NCBI GenBank assembly: GCA_964433135.1
Contig: CAYSQW010000012.1
Location: 12,793 to 76,792 of the forward strand
Source of the DNA: CAYSQW01 sp964433135
GTDB lineage: Bacteria > Acidobacteriota > Aminicenantia > Aminicenantales > Aminicenantaceae
Reading direction: 5' to 3'
Length of the DNA: 64,000 bases
The position numbers and the translations under genes were made by a program. The notes under the pieces are model-generated. The model ran no database searches, was not told the origin of the DNA, and was given only the letters and a program-made list of their open reading frames with translations. Shown here piece after piece: positions 25,662 to 34,329 of the stretch. Position 1 is the stretch's first letter, and the number at the start of each line of letters is the position of its first letter.

Positions 25662-27227
25662 ATGAAAATTAAAGTTCTTTTGATCGTTGTCATCGTCCTT
25701 GGAGCCTTCCCGTGGTTGGTCGGTCAGGAACAGGAAATCGTATCCTTGACGCTGGAGGATTGTATCTTGAAGGCCATGGAAGGAAACCTCCAGGTTGCTG
25801 TGGAAGAATATGAACCGAGGTTGGCGGATGCCTCCGTTATGCAGGCAAAGGGAATATTCCTTCCCCAGTTCGATCTTTCCTACGGAAAAAACAACACGGA
25901 GTCGCCTTCCTACTGGTGGCTTCAAGGCGAAGAGAATATCGAAAGTCGTTTCTCCGACTATACCGTCAAAATCAGCCAGCTTATTCCGACCGGTGGAAAT
26001 GTTTCGCTCTCCTGGGACGGGTATCGATCTGAAACCAATGAAGGATTCCAATTGATCAATCCTCGGTACGGCAGTACGCTCGAATTCGAATTCACACAGC
26101 CGCTGCTGAAGAATTTCGGCATGCGGATCAGCCGAAAAGAGATTCTCATCGCCCGAAACAACCGTGATATCTCCCGCAGTCAGTTCCGAACTCTTCTGAT
26201 GGACACCATATACAGCGTGCAGGAATCCTACTGGAATCTGGTATATGCGATAGAAGATTACAAGGTGAAACAGCGGTCACTCCAGCTGGCACGCGATCTG
26301 CTGGCGAAGAACCGCAGAGAAGTGGAAGTCGGGAAACTGGCTCCCCTGGAGATCCTGAACGCGGAAACCGAAGTCGCTCAACGTGAAGCCGATATCCTGC
26401 AGGCCGCCGCTCTTATTAAAAGCCGTGAGGACATGTTGAAGAATATCCTCAATCTCATGGAAGGAGAAGGTCCGGATCTCCGGAAAATAAGACCTCTCGA
26501 TGATCCTCGTTTCAATCCGTTCGAGATCACGCTGGCTGGTGCCGTCGAGACGGCCTTGATCAACCGGCCCGACCTGAAGGCCGACCGGACCCAAATGGAA
26601 ACCAGAAGCCTCAATGTGGATGTGGCGAAAAACCAGATGCTGCCCGGTCTGGATCTCACGTTCTCATATTGGAGCCCGGGGATATCGGGTGATCGCATCC
26701 TCTACCTCAACGGCGATCCGTTTTTAGGCATCGTTATAGGAAAGGAGAAGGGAAAAGCGTCTCAGGCCGCGCGTGACGCATTCCGGAATCTGTATACCAA
26801 CTGGTCCGTGGGCTTGACACTTTCCGTCCCCTTGAGCCATTTGCTCAACCGATCCGAAGTGGTCAAGGCGCAAATGGAGCTGGAACAGGGAAGACTGGAG
26901 CTTGAAGGAAGGAAAAAGCAGATCATACTGGAGATTCGGGATGCCGTGCGCGCGGTTGAAACCAATGCCAAGCGGGTGAAGGCGTACCGTCTTGCCCGGG
27001 AATTAGCCGAACGCCGGCTCCGAGCCGAGGAAAAAAAACTGAGTGTGGGTTTGGCGACGAATTATTTCGTTCTTCAGTACCAGGAGGAATCGGCCAATGC
27101 CCGTTCGATGGAGATCAAGGCGCTGGTGGACTACAACCTGGCACTGGCGCAGTATGAAAAAGCAGCGGGCATCAGTCTGCTCAACCGAAATATCAAGATT
27201 TCACGCTTTGAAGATAAAAGGGACTGA
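25662..27227 (+). CDS. TolC-family outer-membrane efflux protein
   Basis: 521 residues from 25662, preceded by GGAGG at ideal distance; upstream in-frame starts would put the signal peptide inside the protein. Signal peptide about 1-22 (KVLLIVVIVLGAFPWLVGQE). Two OEP repeats follow, recognisable by long coiled-coil helices (for example ARDLLAKNRREVEVGKLAPLEILNAE split by turns) and the repeated 'LNAETEVAQRE / LQYQEESANAR' patterns. It forms the trimeric outer-membrane channel of type I secretion or tripartite efflux. No membrane-fusion protein or inner-membrane pump is adjacent, so its partners are elsewhere. Confidence 0.88.
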   Translation: MKIKVLLIVVIVLGAFPWLVGQEQEIVSLTLEDCILKAMEGNLQVAVEEYEPRLADASVMQAKGIFLPQFDLSYGKNNTESPSYWWLQGEENIESRFSDYTVKISQLIPTGGNVSLSWDGYRSETNEGFQLINPRYGSTLEFEFTQPLLKNFGMRISRKEILIARNNRDISRSQFRTLLMDTIYSVQESYWNLVYAIEDYKVKQRSLQLARDLLAKNRREVEVGKLAPLEILNAETEVAQREADILQAAALIKSREDMLKNILNLMEGEGPDLRKIRPLDDPRFNPFEITLAGAVETALINRPDLKADRTQMETRSLNVDVAKNQMLPGLDLTFSYWSPGISGDRILYLNGDPFLGIVIGKEKGKASQAARDAFRNLYTNWSVGLTLSVPLSHLLNRSEVVKAQMELEQGRLELEGRKKQIILEIRDAVRAVETNAKRVKAYRLARELAERRLRAEEKKLSVGLATNYFVLQYQEESANARSMEIKALVDYNLALAQYEKAAGISLLNRNIKISRFEDKRD

Positions 27228-27237
27228 AATTTCCGGG

Positions 27238-27266
27238 CGGCGGGTTTCAAATCCTTTCCCCCGCCG
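27238..27266. terminator. GC-rich hairpin after the TolC-like gene
   Basis: CGGCGGG (27238-27244) pairs with CCCGCCG (27260-27266) across a 15-base loop. No T-run follows, so this is a hairpin of uncertain terminating strength. Confidence 0.3.
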
Positions 27267-27379
27267 GGCGTTACCGACTTATCGCACGACCTTCGGTCCG
27301 CTCGTATCGGGCTCATGTGAAGTGAGTTCGCCCTTCAAAAGCGGGTGTCATTCCCTGTGTTTTATGCTAAGATGTTGCC

Positions 27380-28153
27380 ATGAAACTCTCGGTCGTTATG
27401 ATCACGTATAACGAAGAGCAAAGGATCGAAGGCGCACTCCAAAGCGTTCGCGGGGTCGCGGACGAAATCGTTGTCGTAGATCGCTTCAGCGATGATGAAA
27501 CGGTAAAGATCGCCAAACGTTATACGGATAAGGTCTTTCTCCGGAAATGGACGAATTTCGCCGACCAGAAGAATTTCGCCAACCAAAAAGCCAAGCATGA
27601 ATGGATCCTTTCACTGGATGCCGATGAACGGTTGTCCTCAGAACTTCAAGAGGAAATTCTTGATTTGAAAAACCTTGAACCGCCCGCCGCCGGATATTCC
27701 ATGCCGCGTAAGGTTTACTATCTCGGCAGATGGATCCGTCATTCCGGTTGGTATCCGGACCGGAAGATAAGGCTTTTTCCAAAAGACGCCGTACATTGGG
27801 AAGGGGAATACGTCCATGAGCGCCTGGTAATCGGGGAACCGATCCGAAAACTTAACGGGGATATTCATCATTTCACTTACCGGAGCATCGGCGATCACTT
27901 GGAGAGGATCAATGTTTTTTCCGATCTGGGGGCTCAGAAGCTCTATGCCCGCCGGAAAAAATGCCGCTGGCCTCATCTGGTTTTTCTCCCGCTGTTTCGG
28001 TTCTTGAAGGCCTATGTTCTGAAAGGCGGATTTTTGGACGGATTTCCCGGACTGGTTGTCTGCACCCTGCATGGATACGCGATATTCGTCCGCTATGCCA
28101 AACTAAGGGAGATCTGGAAAAAAGGAGAGCGGATTGAGCCTTATCCAAATTGA
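27380..28153 (+). CDS. GT2 glycosyltransferase, WaaE/KdtX-like
   Basis: 257 residues. N-terminal GT-A motif LSVVMITYNEEQRIEGAL, the VDRFSDDETVKIA loop, and LSLDADERLSSEL with the DXD-like metal site. The stretch FADQKNFANQKAKHEWIL is characteristic of the WaaE/KdtX subgroup that glucosylates LPS core heptose or related sugars. The C-terminus has a short hydrophobic stretch for membrane association. It overlaps the following GT4 gene by 20 bases, so the two act in one surface-polysaccharide pathway, most likely LPS core or lipooligosaccharide. The exact acceptor is unknown. Confidence 0.88.
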   Translation: MKLSVVMITYNEEQRIEGALQSVRGVADEIVVVDRFSDDETVKIAKRYTDKVFLRKWTNFADQKNFANQKAKHEWILSLDADERLSSELQEEILDLKNLEPPAAGYSMPRKVYYLGRWIRHSGWYPDRKIRLFPKDAVHWEGEYVHERLVIGEPIRKLNGDIHHFTYRSIGDHLERINVFSDLGAQKLYARRKKCRWPHLVFLPLFRFLKAYVLKGGFLDGFPGLVVCTLHGYAIFVRYAKLREIWKKGERIEPYPN

Positions 28154-29243
28154 CGCCGGAAAGGAGTGGCGCGGCGGTCAGCGTCAGTCTTTTTTTCTGG
28201 CGAGGGAGTTGGCCAGAAAGGATTATCCGTTCTCGTTCTACGTGCAGCCGGAAAGCCCCCTGCATATAAAATCCGAGTCCGCGGGACTTCCGGTTGTTCC
28301 GCTCCGTATGAAGAGCGAATGGGACCTCGCTGCCGTGCTGCGTTTAACCCGTGCCATGCGCCGCCGCAGGTGCCGTCTGGTGCATTTTCACGAAGCCCAT
28401 TCGGTGACGATCGGATCCGCCGCCGCCGGCCTGGCCGGCGTCCCCATGAAGGTCATCTCGCGAAGAGTGGATTTTCCTCTCAAACAGAACGTTTTTTCCC
28501 GCCGGAAGTACGGTCCGAACGTGGACGTGATCGTGGCCATTTCGGAGGGGGTGAAAAAAGTTCTGATCGAGAGCGGGATCGAACCCGGACGGATCAAGGT
28601 CGTTCCGTCCGGGATTGATTTTTCTCCGTTTGAGGAGGCGCGCGACAGTGATTACCTCAAGCGGGAGCTGGGATTCGCGCCGGACGATTATCTTGTGGGC
28701 ATCGTCGCCCATCTGGCCGATCATAAGGGACATAAATACTTGATCGAAGCCGCTGATATTTTAAAATCCCGAGCGCCCCAAATCAAACTCGTCATCGTAG
28801 GAGAGGGTCCGCTTCGCATGGAGCTGGGAAAGCTGGCCAAGAAAACCCGTGTCGAAGACATCGTGTATTTTCTGGGATTTCGGGAAGACATTCCGGAAAT
28901 TCTTGGGTCTTTAGACCTCTTCGTTCTGTCTTCAAAACTCGAAGGCATGGGCAGTTCCTTGCTGGACGCCATGGCCAGCAGCCTGCCGATCGTGGCCACG
29001 CGCGTGGGAGGGATCCCGGAAGTGGTTCGTGACCGAGAGACCGGTCTGTTGGTCCCGCCGAAGCATTCGGGTCGGCTGGCGGATGCCATTCTTCAACTGT
29101 ATGGAGACAGGGAGCTGGCCAGGAGATTGGGGAAGCGGGGGTATGAGCTCGTGCATGGAAAATTTTCGGCGGCGGCGATGGCGGGGAAAATCATCGACGT
29201 CTACGAAGATCTGGCCCGAAAAAAAGGCGTTGATCTGGACTGA
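28134..29243 (+). CDS. GT4 family glycosyltransferase
   Basis: 369 residues, GT-B fold. The start is TTG at 28134, with AAGGAGA a few bases upstream; no ATG fits because homology begins at once with IQIDAGKEWRGGQRQ (the N-terminal glycine-rich loop). The C-terminal donor domain has the expected VGIVAHLADHKGHKYLIEA, IVGEGPLRMEL and the SKLEGMGSSLLDAMASSLP segment with the nucleotide-sugar EX7E pattern (E at both ends), then GGIPEVV. It transfers a sugar from a nucleotide donor with retention. Partner of the preceding WaaE-like gene by 20-base overlap. Confidence 0.9.
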   Translation: MSLIQIDAGKEWRGGQRQSFFLARELARKDYPFSFYVQPESPLHIKSESAGLPVVPLRMKSEWDLAAVLRLTRAMRRRRCRLVHFHEAHSVTIGSAAAGLAGVPMKVISRRVDFPLKQNVFSRRKYGPNVDVIVAISEGVKKVLIESGIEPGRIKVVPSGIDFSPFEEARDSDYLKRELGFAPDDYLVGIVAHLADHKGHKYLIEAADILKSRAPQIKLVIVGEGPLRMELGKLAKKTRVEDIVYFLGFREDIPEILGSLDLFVLSSKLEGMGSSLLDAMASSLPIVATRVGGIPEVVRDRETGLLVPPKHSGRLADAILQLYGDRELARRLGKRGYELVHGKFSAAAMAGKIIDVYEDLARKKGVDLD

Positions 29244-29335
29244 ATTCGGCTTGACATTCAGGTTCGCCATGCCCGGCGGGACGACAGGGGAAGGATCATT
29301 AGGGGATGAACTTCAGAGTAAAGCTCCTGGGCGGC

Positions 29336-29368
29336 TTGACAAAAATGCATTTATAATAATATTATAAT
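29336..29368 (+). promoter_or_regulatory. Promoter of the FAD/Fe-S oxidoreductase gene
   Basis: TTGACA (29336-29341) precedes an extremely AT-rich segment with overlapping -10 candidates: TAATAT (29357-29362, 15-bp spacer) and TATAAT (29363-29368, 21-bp spacer). The first is the more plausible partner. Confidence 0.45.
29351..29367. promoter_or_regulatory. 17-bp AT palindrome over the -10 region
   Basis: TTATAATAATATTATAA is a perfect inverted repeat of 8 bases around one A. It coincides with the -10 region of the oxidoreductase promoter, so it could be an operator, but its pure A/T content makes chance or simple promoter composition plausible. Confidence 0.4.
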
Positions 29369-29454
29369 AAGTATAAAATTGGGCGGAGTCGACTGTTTTA
29401 TGGATGCGGTTGTATTGTTTAAATAAATCAAGCTTGCTTTGCAGGGAGGATATC

Positions 29455-32400
29455 ATGGCGAAACTCGATAGAAGGGGGAGGCTTTGGCTTCAGGAAAAAT
29501 TCGGTGACAGGGTCAATCTGAATCCTACCGAAAGGCTGCTTTACAGTCACGACATCGCCGCTATCCCGGGCCTTTTCAAGCCGCTGGTCGGGAACACGAT
29601 CCCGGATGCGGTCATTCAGCCTCGTAGTGAAGAGGAACTGGCGGAGTTGGCTCGCTGGGCGGCGGAGAATAAGATCCCGTTGGTGCCGCGCGGAAAAGGT
29701 TCCTCTGGATACGGCGGCATCATTCCCATGAAAAAAGGATTGGTGGTTGATTTCTACCGTATGAAGGATGTTGTCGCCGTCGATGTGGAAAATAATCTGG
29801 TGACGACTCAGCCGGGTATCACCTGGGAACAGCTTGATCGCAAGCTGAAACCTAAGGGGTTGGTCATCCGCCTGTATCCGACCAGTTATCCCTCATCTTC
29901 GGTGGGAGGATGGCTGGCCCAGGGAGGGGCGGGGATCGGATCCTATGAATTCGGCTGGTTTACCGAGAACGTGGTCAAGGCCCGGGTGGTTCTTCCCGAC
30001 GGCAAGATCAAGGAGTTTTCCGGAGATGACCTTGAGATCGTTGCGGACGCGGAGGGCATCACGGGGCTTATCAGTGAAGTGACCCTTCGTGTTCAGCCGC
30101 TTTCGGAGATCGCGGTGGCCGCCGTCGCCTGTCCCGATGCGCATAAACTCTCGCGCATATTCGAGGATTTCATCGCCGAGGACCTGCCGATATGGTCGGT
30201 CGTATTCATTAATCCCCGTATGGCGGAAATGAAAAACCGTTCTCCGGTGATGATGCATCAAGGTCATCCGGTCGAGCATAAAGTCATCCTGCCTGCGGCC
30301 TATATCATCACCTTGGCGTTTCGTAAGGCGGACGAGGAGAAAATCCGGGACCGACTGCCTCATATCATCAAGAAATGCGAGGGAGAAATTTTGAGCCAGG
30401 AAATCGCCGATCATGAATGGGAGAACCGTTTCAAACTGATGGTCGTGAAGCGGCTGGGACCATCGTTGGTTCCCGCGGAAGTCGTGATCCCCTTGGAGAA
30501 GCTCGGCGATGTAATGGATGACATTGAAAACAAGATAAATCAGCCCGTCGTAAAGGAGGGCGTCATCATCAAGCGGGGAAGGAAGGGGAAACCGGAAGCC
30601 GTGATCCTGGGCTTCATTCCCAGCGATCAGCGAAAATTCTCCTATAATTTTGTCTTCGGCTTGGTGATGACCATCATGAAGATCGCCCGGCGTCACGGCG
30701 GTCGTCCCTATTCGACGGGGATTTATTTCACAGGAAAGGCCGGTGAGATCCTGGGAGGGGACCGGGCCGCCCGGATAAAGGAGTTCAAGAGGTCCGTCGA
30801 TCCCCGAAAAATTCTGAATCCGGGGAAGGTGATCCAAAAAAACCTGGTCAGTCGGGCCTTGGGAATCGCCACGGTGTTCGAGCCCCTGGTGCGGCCTTTG
30901 GGCAACAGCGTAGTGACCGAGGTCGGTGAACGTCTGGAAAAGCCCGTTCGGGGGATCCCGGCGGATGTCGCGTGGTACGCGTATGCCTGCTCTCAGTGCG
31001 GTTACTGCCTGGATGAATGCGACCAGTTCTTCGGGCGGGGATGGGAAAGCCAGTCCCCTAGAGGGAAATGGTATTGGCTGCGGGAATATATGGCCGGCCG
31101 AACGAAATGGAACCAGTTCATGGTGGACACCATGCTGGTTTGCACAACCTGCGAATTTTGCAATCTTCGCTGCTCGGCCGCGCTTCCCATCGAATCTTCC
31201 TGGATGAAACTGCGTGGAAAGCTGATCGACGAGGACAAGGAAATGACATTTCCTCCTTTTGAAATGATGGGGGCCGCCCTGCGTGCGGAGGGAAATATCT
31301 GGGCGGGATACCGGAAGGACCGAACGGAATGGATGCCAAAAGAACTGGAAGAAAAACATGGCCCCGAACACAAGAGCCGCAATGTGTATTTCGCCGGCTG
31401 CACCGCTTCTTATGTCGAACACGATATCGCGGCCGCGGCGGTCACGCTTCTGGATCATGCCGGAGTGGATTTTTCGATCCTGGGCAATGTGGAAAACTGC
31501 TGTGGAACCCCGATGCTGGTGGCCGGAAAATGGGATATTTTTCAGGAAATTATGAAAGCGAATATCGCTGCCGTCAAGGAGGCGGGAGCAGATACCGTTA
31601 TTACGTCCTGCCCCGCCTGCGACATGATGTGGCGGACCACCTATGCCGAATGGGCTGAAAAGACGGGGATGGAATACGACATCAAAACCAGGCATTACAG
31701 CGAAGTGCTGGCCGAACAGATCCGCACCGGAGAATTTGCTTTCACCCACCCGATCGATGAAAAGGTGACCTGGCATGATTCCTGCCATATCGGCCGCGTT
31801 TCCGGAGTGTATGAAGAACCGCGGGAGGTCATTCAAGCCGTTCCCGGGGTTACCTTTGAGGATATGGCTCACAACCGGGAGGAGGGGCACTGCTGCGGCA
31901 GTGTTCTGACGCTGATCAAGGAGCCGCCCGTGGCCGCCGATATCGGGAAATCCCGGATGGATGAAGCCGCCGAGATCCATGCCGACCGCATGCTGGCGCT
32001 CTGTCCCTGCTGTGAATTCCAGTTCCGGGTTACTAAAGATAAAAAAAATCTCCCGATCGAAGTCCAGGACTTGGCGACCTTCGCCTGCCGGGCTCTCGGT
32101 AAAGAGTTCAAGGATCCCAGCCCCGAAGTTCAGAAACAATGGGCGGTTTTCGAAGCCATGATCGAATTGATGACGCCGGAGGGATTTGCCGAATTGATGG
32201 GATCCATGTGGCCGGAACTGCTCTCCGCCATGCCGATGGGGATGGGAAGGATGATGCGGTTCATTGGAAAAATGGGATTCGTGGGAGATGCGCTGTTTGC
32301 GCTCATGAAGCCCGTTTTCCCCGTGCTGTTTCCGCGTTTGCTTCCCGGAATGATGCCGAAGGTGATGGCGACCATGCTGAACCGGGTGGATGAACGCATA

Positions 32401-32547
32401 CCGATGCCGGAATATATGGCTGAGCAGATGCCGGATCTGATGCCGAAAGTCATGGATAACCTGATGCCCAAGATGCTCCCCGATATCGTTCCCTTGGTGG
32501 TCCCGAGCATGATCGCGTTTCTCCGGGGTCGGGTCGCCGCCGCTTGA
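29455..32547 (+). CDS. Fused FAD-linked oxidase and Fe-S (CCG-domain) oxidoreductase, GlcD/GlcF type
   Basis: 1030 residues from 29455 (GGGAGGA ribosome site). Order: FAD-binding_4 domain (PRGKGSSGYGG, SSVGGWLAQGGAGIGS), FAD-oxidase C-terminal domain to about 480, two [4Fe-4S] motifs (CSQCGYCLDEC from 512, CTTCEFCNLRC from 563), two CCG domains (NCCGTP near 682 with CPAC, HCCGSV near 813 with CPCC), and from about 905 a tail rich in Met and Pro. It resembles D-lactate or glycolate dehydrogenases coupled to HdrD-like electron transfer, probably oxidising a 2-hydroxy acid and passing electrons to a membrane or hydrogenase-linked carrier. The substrate is not determined. Confidence 0.88.
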   Translation: MAKLDRRGRLWLQEKFGDRVNLNPTERLLYSHDIAAIPGLFKPLVGNTIPDAVIQPRSEEELAELARWAAENKIPLVPRGKGSSGYGGIIPMKKGLVVDFYRMKDVVAVDVENNLVTTQPGITWEQLDRKLKPKGLVIRLYPTSYPSSSVGGWLAQGGAGIGSYEFGWFTENVVKARVVLPDGKIKEFSGDDLEIVADAEGITGLISEVTLRVQPLSEIAVAAVACPDAHKLSRIFEDFIAEDLPIWSVVFINPRMAEMKNRSPVMMHQGHPVEHKVILPAAYIITLAFRKADEEKIRDRLPHIIKKCEGEILSQEIADHEWENRFKLMVVKRLGPSLVPAEVVIPLEKLGDVMDDIENKINQPVVKEGVIIKRGRKGKPEAVILGFIPSDQRKFSYNFVFGLVMTIMKIARRHGGRPYSTGIYFTGKAGEILGGDRAARIKEFKRSVDPRKILNPGKVIQKNLVSRALGIATVFEPLVRPLGNSVVTEVGERLEKPVRGIPADVAWYAYACSQCGYCLDECDQFFGRGWESQSPRGKWYWLREYMAGRTKWNQFMVDTMLVCTTCEFCNLRCSAALPIESSWMKLRGKLIDEDKEMTFPPFEMMGAALRAEGNIWAGYRKDRTEWMPKELEEKHGPEHKSRNVYFAGCTASYVEHDIAAAAVTLLDHAGVDFSILGNVENCCGTPMLVAGKWDIFQEIMKANIAAVKEAGADTVITSCPACDMMWRTTYAEWAEKTGMEYDIKTRHYSEVLAEQIRTGEFAFTHPIDEKVTWHDSCHIGRVSGVYEEPREVIQAVPGVTFEDMAHNREEGHCCGSVLTLIKEPPVAADIGKSRMDEAAEIHADRMLALCPCCEFQFRVTKDKKNLPIEVQDLATFACRALGKEFKDPSPEVQKQWAVFEAMIELMTPEGFAELMGSMWPELLSAMPMGMGRMMRFIGKMGFVGDALFALMKPVFPVLFPRLLPGMMPKVMATMLNRVDERIPMPEYMAEQMPDLMPKVMDNLMPKMLPDIVPLVVPSMIAFLRGRVAAA

Positions 32548-32570
32548 AGCCGTCGTCCGGTATCATAAGC

Positions 32571-32604
32571 AAAAAAAAAGGGACTCCTTTCGGGAGCCCC
32601 TTTT
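32571..32604. terminator. Bidirectional intrinsic terminator
   Basis: AAAGGGACTCC pairs with GGGAGCCCCTTT around a TTTC loop (one A-C mismatch). The hairpin is flanked by nine A on the left and TTTT on the right, so it can stop both the oxidoreductase transcript and the converging DUF4097 transcript. Confidence 0.85.
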
Positions 32605-32617
32605 CGAGTGCGAGCGT

Positions 32618-33445
32618 CTATTTAGAACTGCGGAGGATGATGTCGCCGTTGCGGGTCTCGAACCGGTACTCCGGTCCGCCCCCGTTGATCGTACCGTAGA
32701 TATTGTCGTCGAAACTGATTTTGAATGCCCCTCCCTTATCCCGCTCGTCTTTCTGCCTTTTGACCGGTTTGGTTTCCAGCGTCAGGTCGAAGTCGCTTAA
32801 AACTTCCCCTTGTTCGGTTCTAAGAACGGCCGTCGCTTTGATCGTGGGAGGAAAGGTGACGTCTATATCCCCATTGTAGGTGCTGAACGACATGGGCTTT
32901 TCGGGATCGATGCGGTCGAACACGACCCGGACCTCGCCGTTGTGGGTATTGGCGATGATGGATCCCGAGATCCCGGTGAATGTAAGCGGTCCGTTGTGAT
33001 GGTCGGCCTCGATTTCCCCCTGGATGTTTTCGACGATGATCTCACCGTTGTTGTGCCCGTCCAACCTGAGAGATGTGTTGAGCGGCACCTCGATGACGAG
33101 ATCCACGGCTTTTTGAAGGGAAGAGACCTCGACCGACATGATGTTGTTCTTTTCGACGATCTCGAGTCCGGTGGTGGAGAGCCGTATCCTTTTCATCCCG
33201 TCTTTTACGGAAGGCGAGTCCGTTACGGGCCGGGTTCGAATCCGCGCTTCCACGGAAACATCCTTTCTCGACGTTCCTTTGACGATGATGCTGCCGGTAT
33301 GGGTGCTGGCCTCCAGCAGTCCGGGCCGCGAAGGATCGCTGAATTCGACCGTGGCCCGGTCCGATTTAGTCTCCTGGCCCGCGGCCGCCGGAACCGCCAG
33401 CAGCATGCAGAGGGCGTATACGAAGAATACATGTTGTTTTTTCAT
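32618..33445 (-). CDS. DUF4097 family secreted beta-helix-like protein, copy 2
   Basis: 275 residues. Signal peptide (KKQHVFFVYALCMLLAVPAAAGQ), then repeating short strands of the DUF4097 type: GSIIVKGTSRKDVSVEAR, NNGEIIVENIQGEIEADHHNG, TYNGDIDVTFPP, ETRNGDIILR. Such proteins form a right-handed or stacked beta structure in the periplasm; no catalytic role is established. It follows another DUF4097 gene after 13 bases and is last of a four-gene unit headed by an ECF sigma factor, so it is likely an output of that regulon, possibly envelope-stress related. Confidence 0.88.
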   Translation of the reverse strand: MKKQHVFFVYALCMLLAVPAAAGQETKSDRATVEFSDPSRPGLLEASTHTGSIIVKGTSRKDVSVEARIRTRPVTDSPSVKDGMKRIRLSTTGLEIVEKNNIMSVEVSSLQKAVDLVIEVPLNTSLRLDGHNNGEIIVENIQGEIEADHHNGPLTFTGISGSIIANTHNGEVRVVFDRIDPEKPMSFSTYNGDIDVTFPPTIKATAVLRTEQGEVLSDFDLTLETKPVKRQKDERDKGGAFKISFDDNIYGTINGGGPEYRFETRNGDIILRSSK

Positions 33446-33458
33446 GTCTGCCTCCTGG

Positions 33459-34316
33459 TTATCTTTGATTTATGAGAAGATCCCCGTTCAGGGTATCCAT
33501 TTTTATTTTGGGGCCGCCTTTCCCGATGCGGATCCCGAAGAAGCGGCTGCTCTTATAGATGAACTTCCCCCTTTTTTTTCGGATCTCGGGGGCGTCCGCG
33601 GGCAGGGGGGTATACGGAAAATCCGAATACGCGTCCCCGTTGAATGTTTTCAAACGGAAATCGGCGGAGAGATGGGGGGGGAAGATCGTTTTGATATCAC
33701 CATTGATGGTGTGCAGGGAGCAGTCATGTTCGGGATGGCGAACGAAATGCGCCGTCACCTCACCGTTGACGGTATGAGCGGTGCCGCCGCCGCCGATCGC
33801 AATGAGGGAAATTTCGCCGTTGACGTTGCGGATTTCGAAGTTGCCTTCAACGGATTCGACGCGGATATCTCCGTCATTGACGGTTTTGAGCGAGAGCTCC
33901 GTTTTCCGGGGAATCTGGATTTCGAAGTCATAATGCACCCGGTATCCGGGGTCCCGCCGGCGGTGCCTTCGTTCTTCCCGATCATTTTCCCGGAAAGGGC
34001 CGTCGACATAGATGTCTATCAGGTTCCCGTCTCTGTAAATGTCGAGCTTGACTTCTTCGCGGGCTTGAGCGATTTTCTCCTGACTTTGGGCCTTGATGGT
34101 TTGGTGGGCCAGCAGAGCGACGTCATGCCGGTCCGTGCCCGTAACCGTGATCGAGCCGAAGATGTTGTCCACCCGGACTTCCCTCGTCTTGGAAGAATCG
34201 ATGAAGCTTAATGTTTCCCGGATGGTCTCCTTGGCTTGGACGCGGTAGCGCTCTTCACCGCCCTCCGTGAGGCCGGTCAGGAAAAAAATGAGGATCAAGC
34301 CTATAATCCTTTTCAT
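33459..34316 (-). CDS. DUF4097 family secreted protein, copy 1
   Basis: 285 residues. The start at 34316 is chosen because AAGGAG lies six bases upstream; the ATG at 34322 is right against that site. Signal peptide MKRIIGLILIFFLTGLTEGG. Strand repeats include VDNIFGSITVTGTDRHDVAL, TVNDGDIRVESVEGNFEIRN, VNGEISL, TVNGEVTAHF, TINGDIKTIFPP and TFNGDAYSDFP. Each G-[DE]-[IV] turn is the family hallmark. An internal stretch with many basic and acidic residues (NDREERRHRRRDPG) breaks the pattern. It lies 13 bases after the anti-sigma gene and is co-transcribed with it. Confidence 0.85.
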   Translation of the reverse strand: MKRIIGLILIFFLTGLTEGGEERYRVQAKETIRETLSFIDSSKTREVRVDNIFGSITVTGTDRHDVALLAHQTIKAQSQEKIAQAREEVKLDIYRDGNLIDIYVDGPFRENDREERRHRRRDPGYRVHYDFEIQIPRKTELSLKTVNDGDIRVESVEGNFEIRNVNGEISLIAIGGGGTAHTVNGEVTAHFVRHPEHDCSLHTINGDIKTIFPPHLSADFRLKTFNGDAYSDFPYTPLPADAPEIRKKRGKFIYKSSRFFGIRIGKGGPKIKMDTLNGDLLINQR

Positions 34317-34329
34317 CACCATCTCCTTA

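Noticed and set aside
29893..32139. 748-codon open frame on the minus strand opposite the FAD/Fe-S gene
   Set aside because: It is antisense to a protein with several unmistakable cofactor motifs, has no recognisable domain, and arises from the base composition of the real gene.
33230..33252. GGTTCGAATCC, which looks like a tRNA T-arm
   Set aside because: It lies inside the DUF4097 coding frame; no acceptor stem or anticodon arm can be drawn around it.
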